A stretch of DNA of 64,000 nucleotides, from assembly GCF_000688455.1 (NCBI RefSeq), contig NZ_JIAL01000001.1, positions 248,001 to 312,000 of the forward strand. Direction: 5' to 3'. Source of the stretch: Pseudacidobacterium ailaaui (GTDB taxonomy: Bacteria > Acidobacteriota > Terriglobia > Terriglobales > Acidobacteriaceae). How positions within the stretch are numbered: position 1 is the stretch's first letter; every line of letters begins with the position of its first letter. This document shows, piece after piece, positions 44,842-53,935 of this stretch. The notes beneath the pieces were generated by a model. The model was not told where the DNA came from. It worked only from the letters and a program-made list of their open reading frames with translations, and made no database searches. The position numbers and the translations under genes were made by a program.

Positions 44842-45337
44842 AATTTAGCCTGCGAGGCTGGAACGACAGGGAGGGAGTGCCTTCCCAGTCTAGCATTTGA
44901 ACTGCGCCACCAACCAGACGCTCTGGAGAACTATTCGTATTTGTCGTCATCTTTCTCTGGAACCTTAAGCAGAAAAAATAAGAAAATACTTCGCAGACCT
45001 GGATTGGGAAAATGTTTCTTAGTCCTGCTTTAATACGTTTTTTTTGGTGTTTTGTGGGGAGCATAGCCGTTTTGTATGGATCCAGTAAACAAACCAAAGT
45101 AACGACTGAACCAGATGCGACAATGTAACTACAAAATTGGCTGGTTAGGAACCGATCTCGAAGTATTGTCCGGTCCTTAGATTTGCGATCCGGAAGGTGA
45201 GGCTATCGGTATTCCGGATATCCAGAATGTCGACCACTGGAACGACTGCCGTCACTTCTCACCGAAAAAATCCTTGTACTGTATCTTTGTTGCCACCCTG
45301 TCCATCGGCTAACGTTGCCCCTGAAAGGGGACCGTGC
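44842..45337. other. AT-richer spacer with no gene
   Basis: About 500 bases between the divergent DUF3037-like and TadG-like genes. It includes an A/T-rich stretch around 44975-45060 (AAAAAATAAGAAAATA and TTTTTTTT), likely promoter territory. The in-frame extension of the downstream frame to 45197 has no export signal and is unlikely to be translated. No RNA gene seen. Confidence 0.5.
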
Positions 45338-46813
45338 GTGAACTTTCTGACATTTACCCGCCGGGTGGTCTGTTTTCTATCCCGCTTCCTTCACGAGGAA
45401 ACCGGACAGATGGCGCCGACGATCATGACGGCCATGCTTCTTGGCTGGGCCATGTTCCTAGGAGCAGCCGTGGATATGTCGAATCTGTGGGTGCATAAGT
45501 ACCGCGCGATGACAGCGGCGAGGTCCGCGTGCTTAGCAGGCGCTGGGGACCTAGCCTGGGCGGCAGCGCAGGGAACGGCTCAGGCCATCACAAATTTTCA
45601 GGCCAGTCCTACAGGCTTTCCTATAGCAGTGAAGAGCAACACCGGTGGCTATGTGATTCCCAACCAAAGTGTCTCGCTGTCGGGCACATGCTCGACTGGG
45701 ACCAATAATGCGATCTGTGCCTATGCATCGGCAAATGGATATAACACTTCATCGGGCGCCAGCGTGAGCTGGACGGTCAGCAATGTGCCTCCTTCGGGAG
45801 GCACCATCAATCCCAATAGTGCTGGCGGTATACCTTCCTATACGTATGCAGCCAACATTGGCACACCGGCGTCTCCAGCAAATGGTGTTCTGCCGTATCT
45901 ACACGTGAGTGTGGCAGAGAAGGTGTCGACGTATTTGCTGTCGATTTTCCCCTATTTTCATTCTCCTGTTACGGTCCAGGCGGGGTGCGATTGCGGCTTG
46001 GAAGGCTCTCCGGGTCCAGAGCAGTCCATTACCGCTGCCTGCCCATTCAATGAGTGGGCATACAATCCTGCCGAATGGCAATCGGTCCAGGCCGGGCAGA
46101 TCCGAACCCGAGGGAACAACTTCGGATACGGTGATTCTGCTAGTTATGTGTTCTTCAATTGCGATGACGACTGGATTGATCAATCGGGCGCACATCATCC
46201 GTGGAACTATTTATCAACCTTGCCGAATGTGACGGTGGACAACGTTGCCATGAGGCAATCTGTCGGCAACCAGGAGACAGGTGCGGGCCATGCCGTAATT
46301 ATCTCTGTAGCCTTGGCTGCCAGCGCCACGCCCTTTACTCCGCAGCCATGTTCCTACGCTTCCGCCCAGCCGAATATCCCTGGACTGATCGATTGGCTCT
46401 CGTCTGATTATTTGGTGGAGAGTGTAAACAAGACCGCTACATACCTGTACGAAGCAGATACGAATCCGACGTACTCTCCCTGGAGGACGCAGCCGCCTAC
46501 GTGGACTGAATCTCTGCCGCCGAGCGGGTATGGATATCCATTCATATCGAACCCAGATACTTCCAGCCAGCAATATGAGCCAGCGATCGCATTTGTGGCC
46601 ACATCTGGTCAGCCCAGCTCGCGCTGGAGCCTCGGCGTTGATACCACCGCTATCCTGACTGCGCTCCGCACCAAAAGATATTTTGGTTTTGGATGGTGCT
46701 TCCAGGGCAACGGCAAGCGCGACTTTATTGGCAACCCCTCTGGGTCCATCGGGTCACTCACAATCTACTTCCACCAGGGAGGCACGAAGGTTTCCACGTT
46801 TGCCAACTACTGA
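45338..46813 (+). CDS. TadE/TadG-like pilus-associated or surface protein
   Basis: 491 residues from GTG 45338, chosen for the GAAAGGGG ribosome site seven bases upstream. The N-terminus has the TadG plan: basic stretch, HEETGQMAPTIM, then a membrane helix (TAMLLGWAMFLGAAVDMSNLWVHK), continuing AMTAARSACLAGAGDLAWAAAQG. The extracellular part is Ser/Thr/Pro-rich beta sequence with Cys pairs (CDCGLEG). No other Tad/Flp genes are nearby, so it may act alone or use a distant machinery. Confidence 0.8.
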   Translation: MNFLTFTRRVVCFLSRFLHEETGQMAPTIMTAMLLGWAMFLGAAVDMSNLWVHKYRAMTAARSACLAGAGDLAWAAAQGTAQAITNFQASPTGFPIAVKSNTGGYVIPNQSVSLSGTCSTGTNNAICAYASANGYNTSSGASVSWTVSNVPPSGGTINPNSAGGIPSYTYAANIGTPASPANGVLPYLHVSVAEKVSTYLLSIFPYFHSPVTVQAGCDCGLEGSPGPEQSITAACPFNEWAYNPAEWQSVQAGQIRTRGNNFGYGDSASYVFFNCDDDWIDQSGAHHPWNYLSTLPNVTVDNVAMRQSVGNQETGAGHAVIISVALAASATPFTPQPCSYASAQPNIPGLIDWLSSDYLVESVNKTATYLYEADTNPTYSPWRTQPPTWTESLPPSGYGYPFISNPDTSSQQYEPAIAFVATSGQPSSRWSLGVDTTAILTALRTKRYFGFGWCFQGNGKRDFIGNPSGSIGSLTIYFHQGGTKVSTFANY

Positions 46814-47186
46814 GGCGAGTTCAGGAAAACCACGGCTCACTAGGAAAAGCGGAGGCGAGGCAGCACGTCTTCAGAACTAAACGTGAACTAGATACAACGC
46901 CAGATATGGCGTCACGGATGCCTGCTCTTCGCCACTGACATCACTCGGAATAGTCGTTTCCACTCACCATGACTAAATCTTGCATGCAATCCGAACAAAG
47001 TTAATATAGGCTCCAGCAATTCACACCTGTTCATGACGGCGTGACATAAACGTGACGTACAGGCTCAAATCTCTCCATATTTTTCAAGTATTTCCAGCGC
47101 TTCCAACATCGCATCCGTGCGGGCGTTCGTTATTGCAAGCTACTGTTTCAGAATGAGTTAGCTGGCAACTTCCTGTTTACTGTCTC
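46814..47186. other. Spacer with no gene
   Basis: About 370 bases between the TadG-like gene and the tRNA-Lys remnant. Two overlapping short frames are not convincing. A GTGACATAAACGTGACG stretch near 47040 is the only notable motif. Confidence 0.5.
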
Positions 47187-47235
47187 TTGACTCTTAATCG
47201 ACAGGTTGTAGGTTCGATTCCTACCGCGTCCACCA
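47187..47235 (+). pseudogene. 3' part of tRNA-Lys (CTT), attachment-site remnant
   Basis: TTGA-CTCTTAA-TCGA (anticodon arm, CTT), the T arm GTAGG-TTCGATT-CCTAC and acceptor strand CGCGTCC-A-CCA are intact. The matching 5' acceptor GGACGCG and D arm are absent upstream. As with the tRNA-Pro fragment, this is the signature of integration. By orientation the inserted DNA lies at lower coordinates. Confidence 0.85.
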
Positions 47236-47465
47236 TCTAGCTATTCTGTCGAGCAGTTGCAACGTATATACCATCGAGTCCCAGAAGACTGAGAACGTCA
47301 GCGGACAGCGAGCGCTGTAAGAGTTACTGGACGTGATCGCTGTACCGCCGCTTCCACGACAGCGTGATAACTATGACGGTGGTTATTCATGCGCAGCACA
47401 AATGTTATCCTCCCTGAGCAAGGCGAAGGACCTGCCTTTTCTTCGTATTGGCATCAGCTTTAGCC

Positions 47466-49751
47466 CTAATCTCCATGCGTCCTCCCGACAAGCTCCCAGC
47501 TCCCCTCTTCGACATGCAGGTTCTCATCATACGAATGGCCAGTCAGCAGTCCCAGTAGGAACCAGCAGAAGGCAAACATGCCGATGGCGAAGATGGTGTC
47601 GCCGGGAACACGCAGCCATCGCAGGTCATTCATCGCACCTGTTTGCAGAAACTCGGAAGAGCGTGCATACCAGGTGCCATACTTCACTGATGCCCACGCC
47701 TGCAGCAGGCCCACGGGCAAAAGGCTCAACAGGACCATCAGAGAAAGGCCAATATTGATGCTCCAGAAGGCGAATGCCAGTGGTTTGTCTTTCCATGCCT
47801 TTCCTGGCTGCAATGCACGCAGGCAGAAGAGCATCAGACCGAGGCCGAGCATTCCATAAACTCCAAACAAGGCAGTGTGTCCGTGAACGGCCGTTGTGTT
47901 CAACCCCTGCATGTAATACAGCGCAATCGGAGGATTGATAAAAAAGCCGAACAATCCTGCACCAACGAAGTTCCAGAAGGCCACGGCGACAAAAAACAGG
48001 ATGGGCCACTTGTAAGCAGCAACCCACACCGCCCGATTGCTTTGCCGGCTCAACCGGATGTTCTCCCAAGCCTCAAAGCCGATCAGCACCAGCGGCACGA
48101 CTTCCAGCGCGCTGAAGACCGACCCCAGAGCGATCACCGCTGGACCTGTACCGCTGAAATAGAGGTGATGAAAGGTGCCGATAATTCCACCCGAAAGAAA
48201 GACGACGGTTGAGAACAACACTGCCTTCGTTGCTGTCTCTGTGCGCAGCAGTTTGAGCCGCGTGAAGAGAAAAGCAATCACAACTGTTGCAAAGACCTCA
48301 AAAAATCCTTCCACCCAAAGATGAACGACCCACCAGCGCCAGTATTCTGCCGTGACCAAATTGCTGCGCTGTCCGTACATCAACCCTGAAGCATAGAATA
48401 GCGGAATAGCGATACTACTGATGAGAAAAAGCACAAGCAGTGGACGGCTCTCCGATGGTTTTGCCAAGGCCGGACGCAGTGCGCGCCACATCAGCCAAAG
48501 CCAGAAGGTCAATCCGACAAAAAGCAGTATTTGCCAGAAGCGGCCCAGGTCAACATATTCGTACCCCTGGCTGCCGAACCAGAACCAGAGGTTACCGAGC
48601 TTTTGCTCGATGCCGAACCACTCTCCAGCAAGCGAACCAACTACGACCAGCACCAGTGCAACAAAGAGCACGTTTACCCCAAAGCGCTGGCCTTTCGGCT
48701 CATGGCCGCTGACAGCCGGAGCGACATAAAGGCCAGTCGCCAGCCATGATGTGGCAATCCAGAAGATGGCAAGTTGCAAATGCCACGTGCGGGTGATGGA
48801 ATACGGCAGCCACTTGGCCAGCGGAATACCGTAGAAACCGGAGCCTTCTACTCCGTAATGGGCCGTGATGATGCCCACCGCAATTTGAACGAGGACCAAG
48901 GCAGCAGCAATATAGAAATACTTAATTGTAGCTTTTTGTGATGGAGTGGGATTTAACCCAAGCAGCGGATCACGCTGAGGAGGCGGCACATGATTTGTCT
49001 CCGGCTCTCTGGAGGCGAAGTGCCAGACCATGCCGCCTACTCCAGCCAGCAGCAACACAAAACTGATCACGCTCCAGACAATGGCCCCAGGAGTCGGTTG
49101 GTTTCCAACCAATGGCTCATGCGGCCAGTTGTTTGTGTAGGTTACTTCTTCACCAGGGCGTTCGGTTGTGGCGGCCCACGCCGTCCACCAGAAGAATGCG
49201 GCCATCTGGCGCTGCTTGACCGTATCAGTCAGCGCGCCCGCAGGAATTGCGTAATTGCTCCGGCCATGGGCGAAGATGTCAGCATAATACCGTTCGAGTT
49301 CTTCGAAGGCCGCAGCGCGGACCTGACTGATGGTCAGAGTCTGCGTGGCAGGATCGAAGGTATTGCGGCGTATTTCACCGCGCAGGCGTGCCTGAAGTGC
49401 GCCCTTTCCTTCATCGGAGAGCGCCTCATATGAAATACCACCTTCCTCGCGTGCCCACTCATTCAGCGTAAAGAGAGACTCGCGATGCAGCCAGTCGGCA
49501 GTCCAGTCCGGGGCAACGTAAGCGCCATGCCCCCACACGGTCCCTATCTCCTGGCCCCCAATGGACTGCCATACCCCTTGACCGTTGACGATATCGCTGC
49601 CAGTAAACAGTATCTTGCCATCGGGCGTCGTCACGCGTGCCGGAATAGGCGGAGCGTGGCTGATGATGTGTCGGCCAATTCCGCCGAGCACTGCAAATGA
49701 AATTCCTAAGACCATGATCAATGCAATCCAGAGCCGTTTGTATGAGTTCAT
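47466..49751 (-). CDS. norZ: Quinol-dependent nitric oxide reductase (qNor, single-subunit NorB)
   Basis: 761 residues, inner membrane. It reduces two NO to N2O with quinol. The N-terminal helix and the periplasmic domain (about 35-220, with GQEIGTVWGHGAYVAPDWTA) are the qNor-specific fused NorC-like extension, here without a haem c motif. About 13 helices follow, with the haem and FeB histidines in HLQLAIFW, HLWVEGFFEV, FHHLYFSGTGP and HGHTALFGVYGM. First detoxification enzyme of the cluster nnrS-like/ric. Its start touches the stop of the NnrS-like gene upstream. Confidence 0.93.
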   Translation of the reverse strand: MNSYKRLWIALIMVLGISFAVLGGIGRHIISHAPPIPARVTTPDGKILFTGSDIVNGQGVWQSIGGQEIGTVWGHGAYVAPDWTADWLHRESLFTLNEWAREEGGISYEALSDEGKGALQARLRGEIRRNTFDPATQTLTISQVRAAAFEELERYYADIFAHGRSNYAIPAGALTDTVKQRQMAAFFWWTAWAATTERPGEEVTYTNNWPHEPLVGNQPTPGAIVWSVISFVLLLAGVGGMVWHFASREPETNHVPPPQRDPLLGLNPTPSQKATIKYFYIAAALVLVQIAVGIITAHYGVEGSGFYGIPLAKWLPYSITRTWHLQLAIFWIATSWLATGLYVAPAVSGHEPKGQRFGVNVLFVALVLVVVGSLAGEWFGIEQKLGNLWFWFGSQGYEYVDLGRFWQILLFVGLTFWLWLMWRALRPALAKPSESRPLLVLFLISSIAIPLFYASGLMYGQRSNLVTAEYWRWWVVHLWVEGFFEVFATVVIAFLFTRLKLLRTETATKAVLFSTVVFLSGGIIGTFHHLYFSGTGPAVIALGSVFSALEVVPLVLIGFEAWENIRLSRQSNRAVWVAAYKWPILFFVAVAFWNFVGAGLFGFFINPPIALYYMQGLNTTAVHGHTALFGVYGMLGLGLMLFCLRALQPGKAWKDKPLAFAFWSINIGLSLMVLLSLLPVGLLQAWASVKYGTWYARSSEFLQTGAMNDLRWLRVPGDTIFAIGMFAFCWFLLGLLTGHSYDENLHVEEGSWELVGRTHGD

Positions 49752-51052
49752 TAACGCCCTCGTGACGTGAGATTTGGTTTGAGATGTACAAGCAGATGAG
49801 CAGGGGGACGGAGCAAGGTTACAGAGATGTTAAGCGCAAACAGCGTGACGGCGAGCAGTTCGAGCACAGCGGAAGCAGGAAGGACCTTCCATGCCGGTGC
49901 CCATAGATTTTCGTAGGCCAAGGGTTCAAATGAAACTCGAAGCGCGCATCCGGCGAAAAGAAGCAGCAGCGACCAGAACATGAGCTTCTTGCTCCAGAGG
50001 ACCCGCATGCCGCAGAAGGCGGGCAAGATGCGTTGCCCAACCGTAAACACCATTCCTGCCACAAATCCGACTGTCAGAGCATGGCGGCTCGCGCCCCAGA
50101 ATCCTCCAGACTGATCAAAACGGACTGCCAGCAAAGTAAGAGCACACGAAACCAGAAGCCAGATATAGGCAAGCCTTGCAAACCAGGCAAAGCTGGGATG
50201 GACATTCAGCAGCTTGGGCGGGTTGACCGCCGGTTCCCACACATGCAGCGCAAGAATGGAAAGTATAGCAGCAGCAAGAAAGAGGACGGACGCTATCGGC
50301 AACAAAGAAAGAAATGTTGCAGCGACGCCGGCAAGACCCAGGAAATACGCAGAGAGAAGGCCCCAATCGTCAGGCTGCTTGAGTCCGGCAAAAATGGGCA
50401 GCCAACGCGCGTTGAATCCCCAGATGGTGGGTACCAGCACGCCCCAGACCGCCAGGACAATGAACTGCTGATCAGGAACGTGCGACAGGGCAGGCGACCC
50501 TCCCCGAAGTGCCTGCCCCACAAGCAACCAGCAGTTCACCGTCAACGCCAGCAAAAAGACGATGGTGGAATAACCTACCAGACGCATCCATGCTTCCGGC
50601 TTGTTGCCGGAGTTCGTCCGGTGCCGGCGCACCGAACGGTAAAACAGAACGAACGCCGCCAATTCAAGGACGCCAGACAATGGCAGCAGAATGCGCCAAT
50701 ATGCATGTATGATCCCCGTCGTCCATCGCAAAGATACGCCAAGCGTCCAGAGCACCCAGGCTGCCCAGGCGGCGAGAGAAGGAAAGGCGCGGCTGCTCTG
50801 CATCTTGGTGAGTGAATAGAAGCCGATGCCAAGTATGAAAGAGCCGATCCAGCCAAAAATCTGCGCCTGCCCATGCGCCTGTAACCATGCTTGCGGCAGT
50901 GCCGATGGCAGATGCGCTTGCGAGATGTTCAGCAGGTTCCAGACCCCGAGAAATGTGCCCGGAAGCAGCATAAAAAACATGCCGCTCACGATATAAGCGG
51001 TCACCAGCCGCTGACTCTGCCGCTCAGATTGAATACGAGCCGCGTCGCTCAC
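49751..51052 (-). CDS. NnrS-like multi-helix membrane protein
   Basis: 433 residues with about 12 hydrophobic helices. An N-terminal AHGQAQIFGWIGSFILGIGFYS recalls the HGH-type helix of NnrS haem proteins that protect against NO. Placed between ric and norZ, overlapping both (4 bases with ric, 1 base with norZ), so translation is coupled. A general haem-copper-like membrane protein is the alternative reading. Confidence 0.72.
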   Translation of the reverse strand: MSDAARIQSERQSQRLVTAYIVSGMFFMLLPGTFLGVWNLLNISQAHLPSALPQAWLQAHGQAQIFGWIGSFILGIGFYSLTKMQSSRAFPSLAAWAAWVLWTLGVSLRWTTGIIHAYWRILLPLSGVLELAAFVLFYRSVRRHRTNSGNKPEAWMRLVGYSTIVFLLALTVNCWLLVGQALRGGSPALSHVPDQQFIVLAVWGVLVPTIWGFNARWLPIFAGLKQPDDWGLLSAYFLGLAGVAATFLSLLPIASVLFLAAAILSILALHVWEPAVNPPKLLNVHPSFAWFARLAYIWLLVSCALTLLAVRFDQSGGFWGASRHALTVGFVAGMVFTVGQRILPAFCGMRVLWSKKLMFWSLLLLFAGCALRVSFEPLAYENLWAPAWKVLPASAVLELLAVTLFALNISVTLLRPPAHLLVHLKPNLTSRGR

Positions 51053-51756
51053 CCCTGCTTCTCCGTCAACTTGAGCGCACGTGGAAAGAGAATGTTGTTT
51101 TCAAGATGAACGTGTAGATGCATATCCTTTTCCAGGTCTTCGAACGCCTTCCAAAGGGCGCGAAACGTGGTACAGGCATCTGCGGGCGGTTGGTAGTTAT
51201 TTGTCTTCTCGCGTATCTGGCTTAGTTTTTCGCCTGTCTGGTCATGCTCCGTGAGCATGCGACGGACAGGGTATTCAACACTTTGGAACACGGGAAGTTG
51301 GGCCGATCCCGGCTCCTTTTCTGTCTGCGTGATGTAGGGGAACAGCACATCTTCTTCACAATGGAAGTGGTGCCCTATCTCCGCTGCGACTGTTGCAAAG
51401 ATCTGGCCGATGAGAAAGAGTTCAGGATGACCCGCGCCGTGCCGCTGTTGCACCTTTGTGAGAAGATTGCCGATCAGCTCAATCTGCTGTCGTGCGTAGG
51501 CGTGATGCCGGTCAATAATATGAGTGCAGAGTTCTCCCAAGGACATCTGCGCCCAGGACAGTGCTTGTGGCCTTGTATTTTGCTTTTCCAATTCCGTTAC
51601 AACAGCCGCCACGGGAATATTCCGTTTCGAGCACGCCTGGGCGAGCGTGTGCCCTCCGTTACAGCAATAATCAATTCCCAGGCTTTCCAGCAGGGGGATC
51701 GCCTCTGGACGTTCTATGGCAATTTCGCGAACGGGTGTTTCAGCAGTGAAGCTCAT
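51049..51756 (-). CDS. ric: Iron-sulfur cluster repair di-iron protein (Ric/YtfE/ScdA)
   Basis: 235 residues. It repairs Fe-S clusters damaged by NO or oxidants. The N-terminal ScdA_N domain has LGIDYCCNGGHTL. The hemerythrin-like domain supplies His/Glu ligands in RHHAYARQQ, GHHFHCEEDVLF, EHDQTGEKL and HLHVHLENNILFPR. It is the first gene of the minus-strand NO operon and faces the Crp/Fnr regulator across about 120 bases. Confidence 0.95.
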   Translation of the reverse strand: MSFTAETPVREIAIERPEAIPLLESLGIDYCCNGGHTLAQACSKRNIPVAAVVTELEKQNTRPQALSWAQMSLGELCTHIIDRHHAYARQQIELIGNLLTKVQQRHGAGHPELFLIGQIFATVAAEIGHHFHCEEDVLFPYITQTEKEPGSAQLPVFQSVEYPVRRMLTEHDQTGEKLSQIREKTNNYQPPADACTTFRALWKAFEDLEKDMHLHVHLENNILFPRALKLTEKQG

Positions 51757-51826
51757 GGTTACCTCTGGGCTTCATCTTCGCAGTGGACAGGAGCAGCAGG
51801 CAGTGACTTAGATCACATTTCTATCC

Positions 51827-51842
51827 GATCATATAGATGATC
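51827..51842. promoter_or_regulatory. Inverted repeat in the ric / Crp-Fnr intergenic region
   Basis: GATCATATAGATGATC has perfect 6-base arms and a 4-base centre, and lies between the two divergent genes. It is not the TTGAT-N4-ATCAA FNR box, but it is well placed for the adjacent regulator. Confidence 0.5.
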
Positions 51843-51875
51843 AGTTGTAGTCTGCGAGGTGAGGCCAGAAAAGAT

Positions 51876-52574
51876 ATGTCAGCTCAGGAAAAAATAAATG
51901 CCCTAAAAAGGACAGAACTTTTCGGCCAGGTATCAGCAAGCGCGCTCAAGCAACTTGCCGAGACAACCATTGAACGGCGGCTCAGCCGGGAGGAAATTCT
52001 CTTCAGCGCTGGCGATCCGGCCCGTGGGCTGTTTGTGATTGTGTCCGGAGCTTTGCGGGCCTTCCGGCAAAACTCGGACGGCCGGGAGCAGACGATCCAC
52101 GTAGAGCGCGCTGGTGCAACTTTGGCCGAGGTTCCAGTATTTGATCAGGGTACATATCCTTCCACGGTTGTAGCGGAAGAAGATTCGGTAGTGTTGTTTC
52201 TGCCCAAGGAGCAGGTGCGGGAGTTTCTGATGGAGAACCCGGATGCAGCCCTTTCTGCCTTAGGCGTCCTGGCAAAGCGCTTGCGCCATGTGGCGACCCT
52301 GGCGGAACAGCTTTCCTTAAGAGACGTTGCCCAGAGGCTTGCAGCCATGTTTGCCGAAGAGGCAGCCCGTCAAGCAGGCGAATTGAAGGATGGCATTTCG
52401 TTCTCTCTGCCGCTTTCTCACCAGAGGATCGCCGCACAGTTAGGCTCGGTGCGTGAAGTTGTCACCCGAAACCTGCATAAGCTTGTGGATGAAAAGGTCA
52501 TTGCCATTCGGGGCCACCGGATTGTCATTCTCAATGCCGCGAAACTCCTGGCGCGGGCCAAGACAGATCGTTAG
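51876..52574 (+). CDS. Crp/Fnr-family transcriptional regulator (NO/redox type)
   Basis: 232 residues from ATG 51876 (MSAQEKINALKRTELF). An upstream ATG at 51837 would lie in the palindrome. It has a cyclic-nucleotide-binding-like beta roll (LSREEILFSAGDPARGLFVI), a dimer helix and a C-terminal Crp-type winged helix (LSHQRIAAQLGSVREVVTRNLHKL). No N-terminal Fe-S cysteines, so it is unlike true Fnr and closer to Dnr/NnrR types. Presumably controls the divergent NO operon. Its stop TAG is made with the first base of the IS5 insertion. Confidence 0.9.
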   Translation: MSAQEKINALKRTELFGQVSASALKQLAETTIERRLSREEILFSAGDPARGLFVIVSGALRAFRQNSDGREQTIHVERAGATLAEVPVFDQGTYPSTVVAEEDSVVLFLPKEQVREFLMENPDAALSALGVLAKRLRHVATLAEQLSLRDVAQRLAAMFAEEAARQAGELKDGISFSLPLSHQRIAAQLGSVREVVTRNLHKLVDEKVIAIRGHRIVILNAAKLLARAKTDR

Positions 52575-53738
52575 GGAAGCTTTGCACAAGTCAGCAGGCC
52601 GCGTAGGGATTGCATAAAGTAGAGAGATGAAGGGTAAGGCGCATTTTCAGCAGACTTTGGCGAGCCAGCCGGGTTTTGAGCGGTACTCACGGAAGAGCCG
52701 TCGGGAAGAGTTTCTAAGCCTAATGGAGACAGTGGTTCCGTGGCGGGAATTGGAGGCGGTGATTGGGCCGTACGATCCGAAGGCGGGCAGCGGGCGTCAG
52801 CCGGTGGGCCTGTCAATCATGCTGCGGGTGTATTTTCTGCCGCAGTGGTCCAATCTGTCCGACCCCGGCGCGGAAGATGCTCTTTATGAGTCGCCGGCAT
52901 TGCGGCGCTTTGCGGGCGTGGACCTGGGCCGCGCGCCGGCGCCGGACGAGACGACGATCCTTCGCTTTCGGCGCCTGCTGGAGACGCACGAGTTATGCGG
53001 CCAGATCCTCGACACGGTCAATGACTATCTGGCGAGCCGGGGCTGCGTATCTCGACGGGCACGATTGTGGATGCGACGATCATCGCCGCGCCCAGCTCAA
53101 CGAAGAACAGCCGTCAGGAGCGCGATCCGGAGATGCACCAGACGCGCAAGGGCAACGAGTGGCATTTTGGCATGAAGGCGCACATCGGCGTGGACTCGAA
53201 GGAAATGATCGTGCACTCGGTCTGCACTTCGGCGGCGTCAGTGGCCGACAAGCACATGCTGCCCGACCTGCTGCATGGTGAGGAGCGGAAAGTGTGGGGC
53301 GACGGCGGGTATCAGGGACAGAGCAGTGCGATTCGCGAGGCGGCTCCGCATGCGCAGGACATGACCTCGCGGCGAACCCGATACAGGGGCGGCGGGGATG
53401 AAAAGCAGAGAAGAAAGGACCGCACCAAGGCCCGGGTGCGGGCGAAGGTGGAGTGGCCCTTCCGCATCCTGAAGCGGGTGTTTGGATTTACCAAAACGCG
53501 CTATCGCGGCCTGAAGAAAAACCACGAGTGGCTGCTGGCCGCCTTCGCGCTGGTGAATCTCTACCAGCACCGCAAACGGCTGGCCCCGCTCGGGGCGTAG
53601 TGTGTCCGGGGGGGGCCGAAAGAAGGCCTTCCGAGAGAAAAATCAGCACACAATCACGCAAAAATCCGCTCAGAAACCTGCCAGAAAAACACCGCTGCGG
53701 CCAATCTCCACGGATCAGTGACCTGTGCAGAGCTTCCC
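52574..53738 (+). mobile_element. IS5-family insertion sequence, 1165 bp
   Basis: Left end GGGAAGCTTTGCACAAGTCA and right end (minus) GGGAAGCTCTGCACAGGTCA are inverted repeats with two mismatches. TA flanks both sides (52572-52573 and 53739-53740). It carries one transposase gene, now frameshifted. Confidence 0.9.
52627..53600 (+). pseudogene. IS5-family DDE transposase, frameshifted
   Basis: Frame 1 (52627 on) gives the DUF772 N-terminal domain (ETVVPWRELEAVIGPYDP, GRQPVGLSIMLRVYFL). It leaves frame at a run of four G (53039-53042). Frame 2 carries the catalytic domain with Asp in GTIVDATII, Asp in WGDGGYQGQ, Glu in RAKVEWPFRILKR and a stop at 53598-53600. A fifth G would restore one frame, so this is most simply a 1-base deletion; -1 slippage on the G-run is possible. 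Confidence 0.88.
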
Positions 53739-53770
53739 TAAGAGCGAGAGAATGATCTTGTCGATCTCAT

Positions 53771-53911
53771 CTACACGAGCGTCGGTGCAAGTATTCCTCT
53801 CGGCCAGGAGAGCACGCACTTGATATGAGCTGGGACATCATCTCGCTCCCGACAACCACCCGGGAGAGGGACGCGATAATCGAGAATAGTCGTGATGGGA
53901 TATGGGTCCAC
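53771..53911 (-). CDS. Possible small protein, 46 residues
   Basis: GTG at 53911 with an excellent AAGGAG ribosome site. The product VDPYPITTILDYRVPLPGG continues to a stop at 53771. No family recognised. It sits 30 bases right of the IS5 end, before the next minus-strand gene in coordinate order. Confidence 0.3.
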   Translation of the reverse strand: MDPYPITTILDYRVPLPGGCRERDDVPAHIKCVLSWPRGILAPTLV

Positions 53912-53935
53912 TGCTAATCTCCTTGTGCGCCAAAT

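Noticed and set aside
45197-45337. N-terminal extension of the TadG-like protein
   Set aside because: No ribosome site or export signal there; the GTG at 45338 has a good ribosome site directly before the membrane-anchor pattern.
51810-51845. Canonical FNR/NnrR box (TTGAT-N4-ATCAA) in the NO operon promoter
   Set aside because: No match to both half-sites; only the GATCAT/ATGATC inverted repeat is present.
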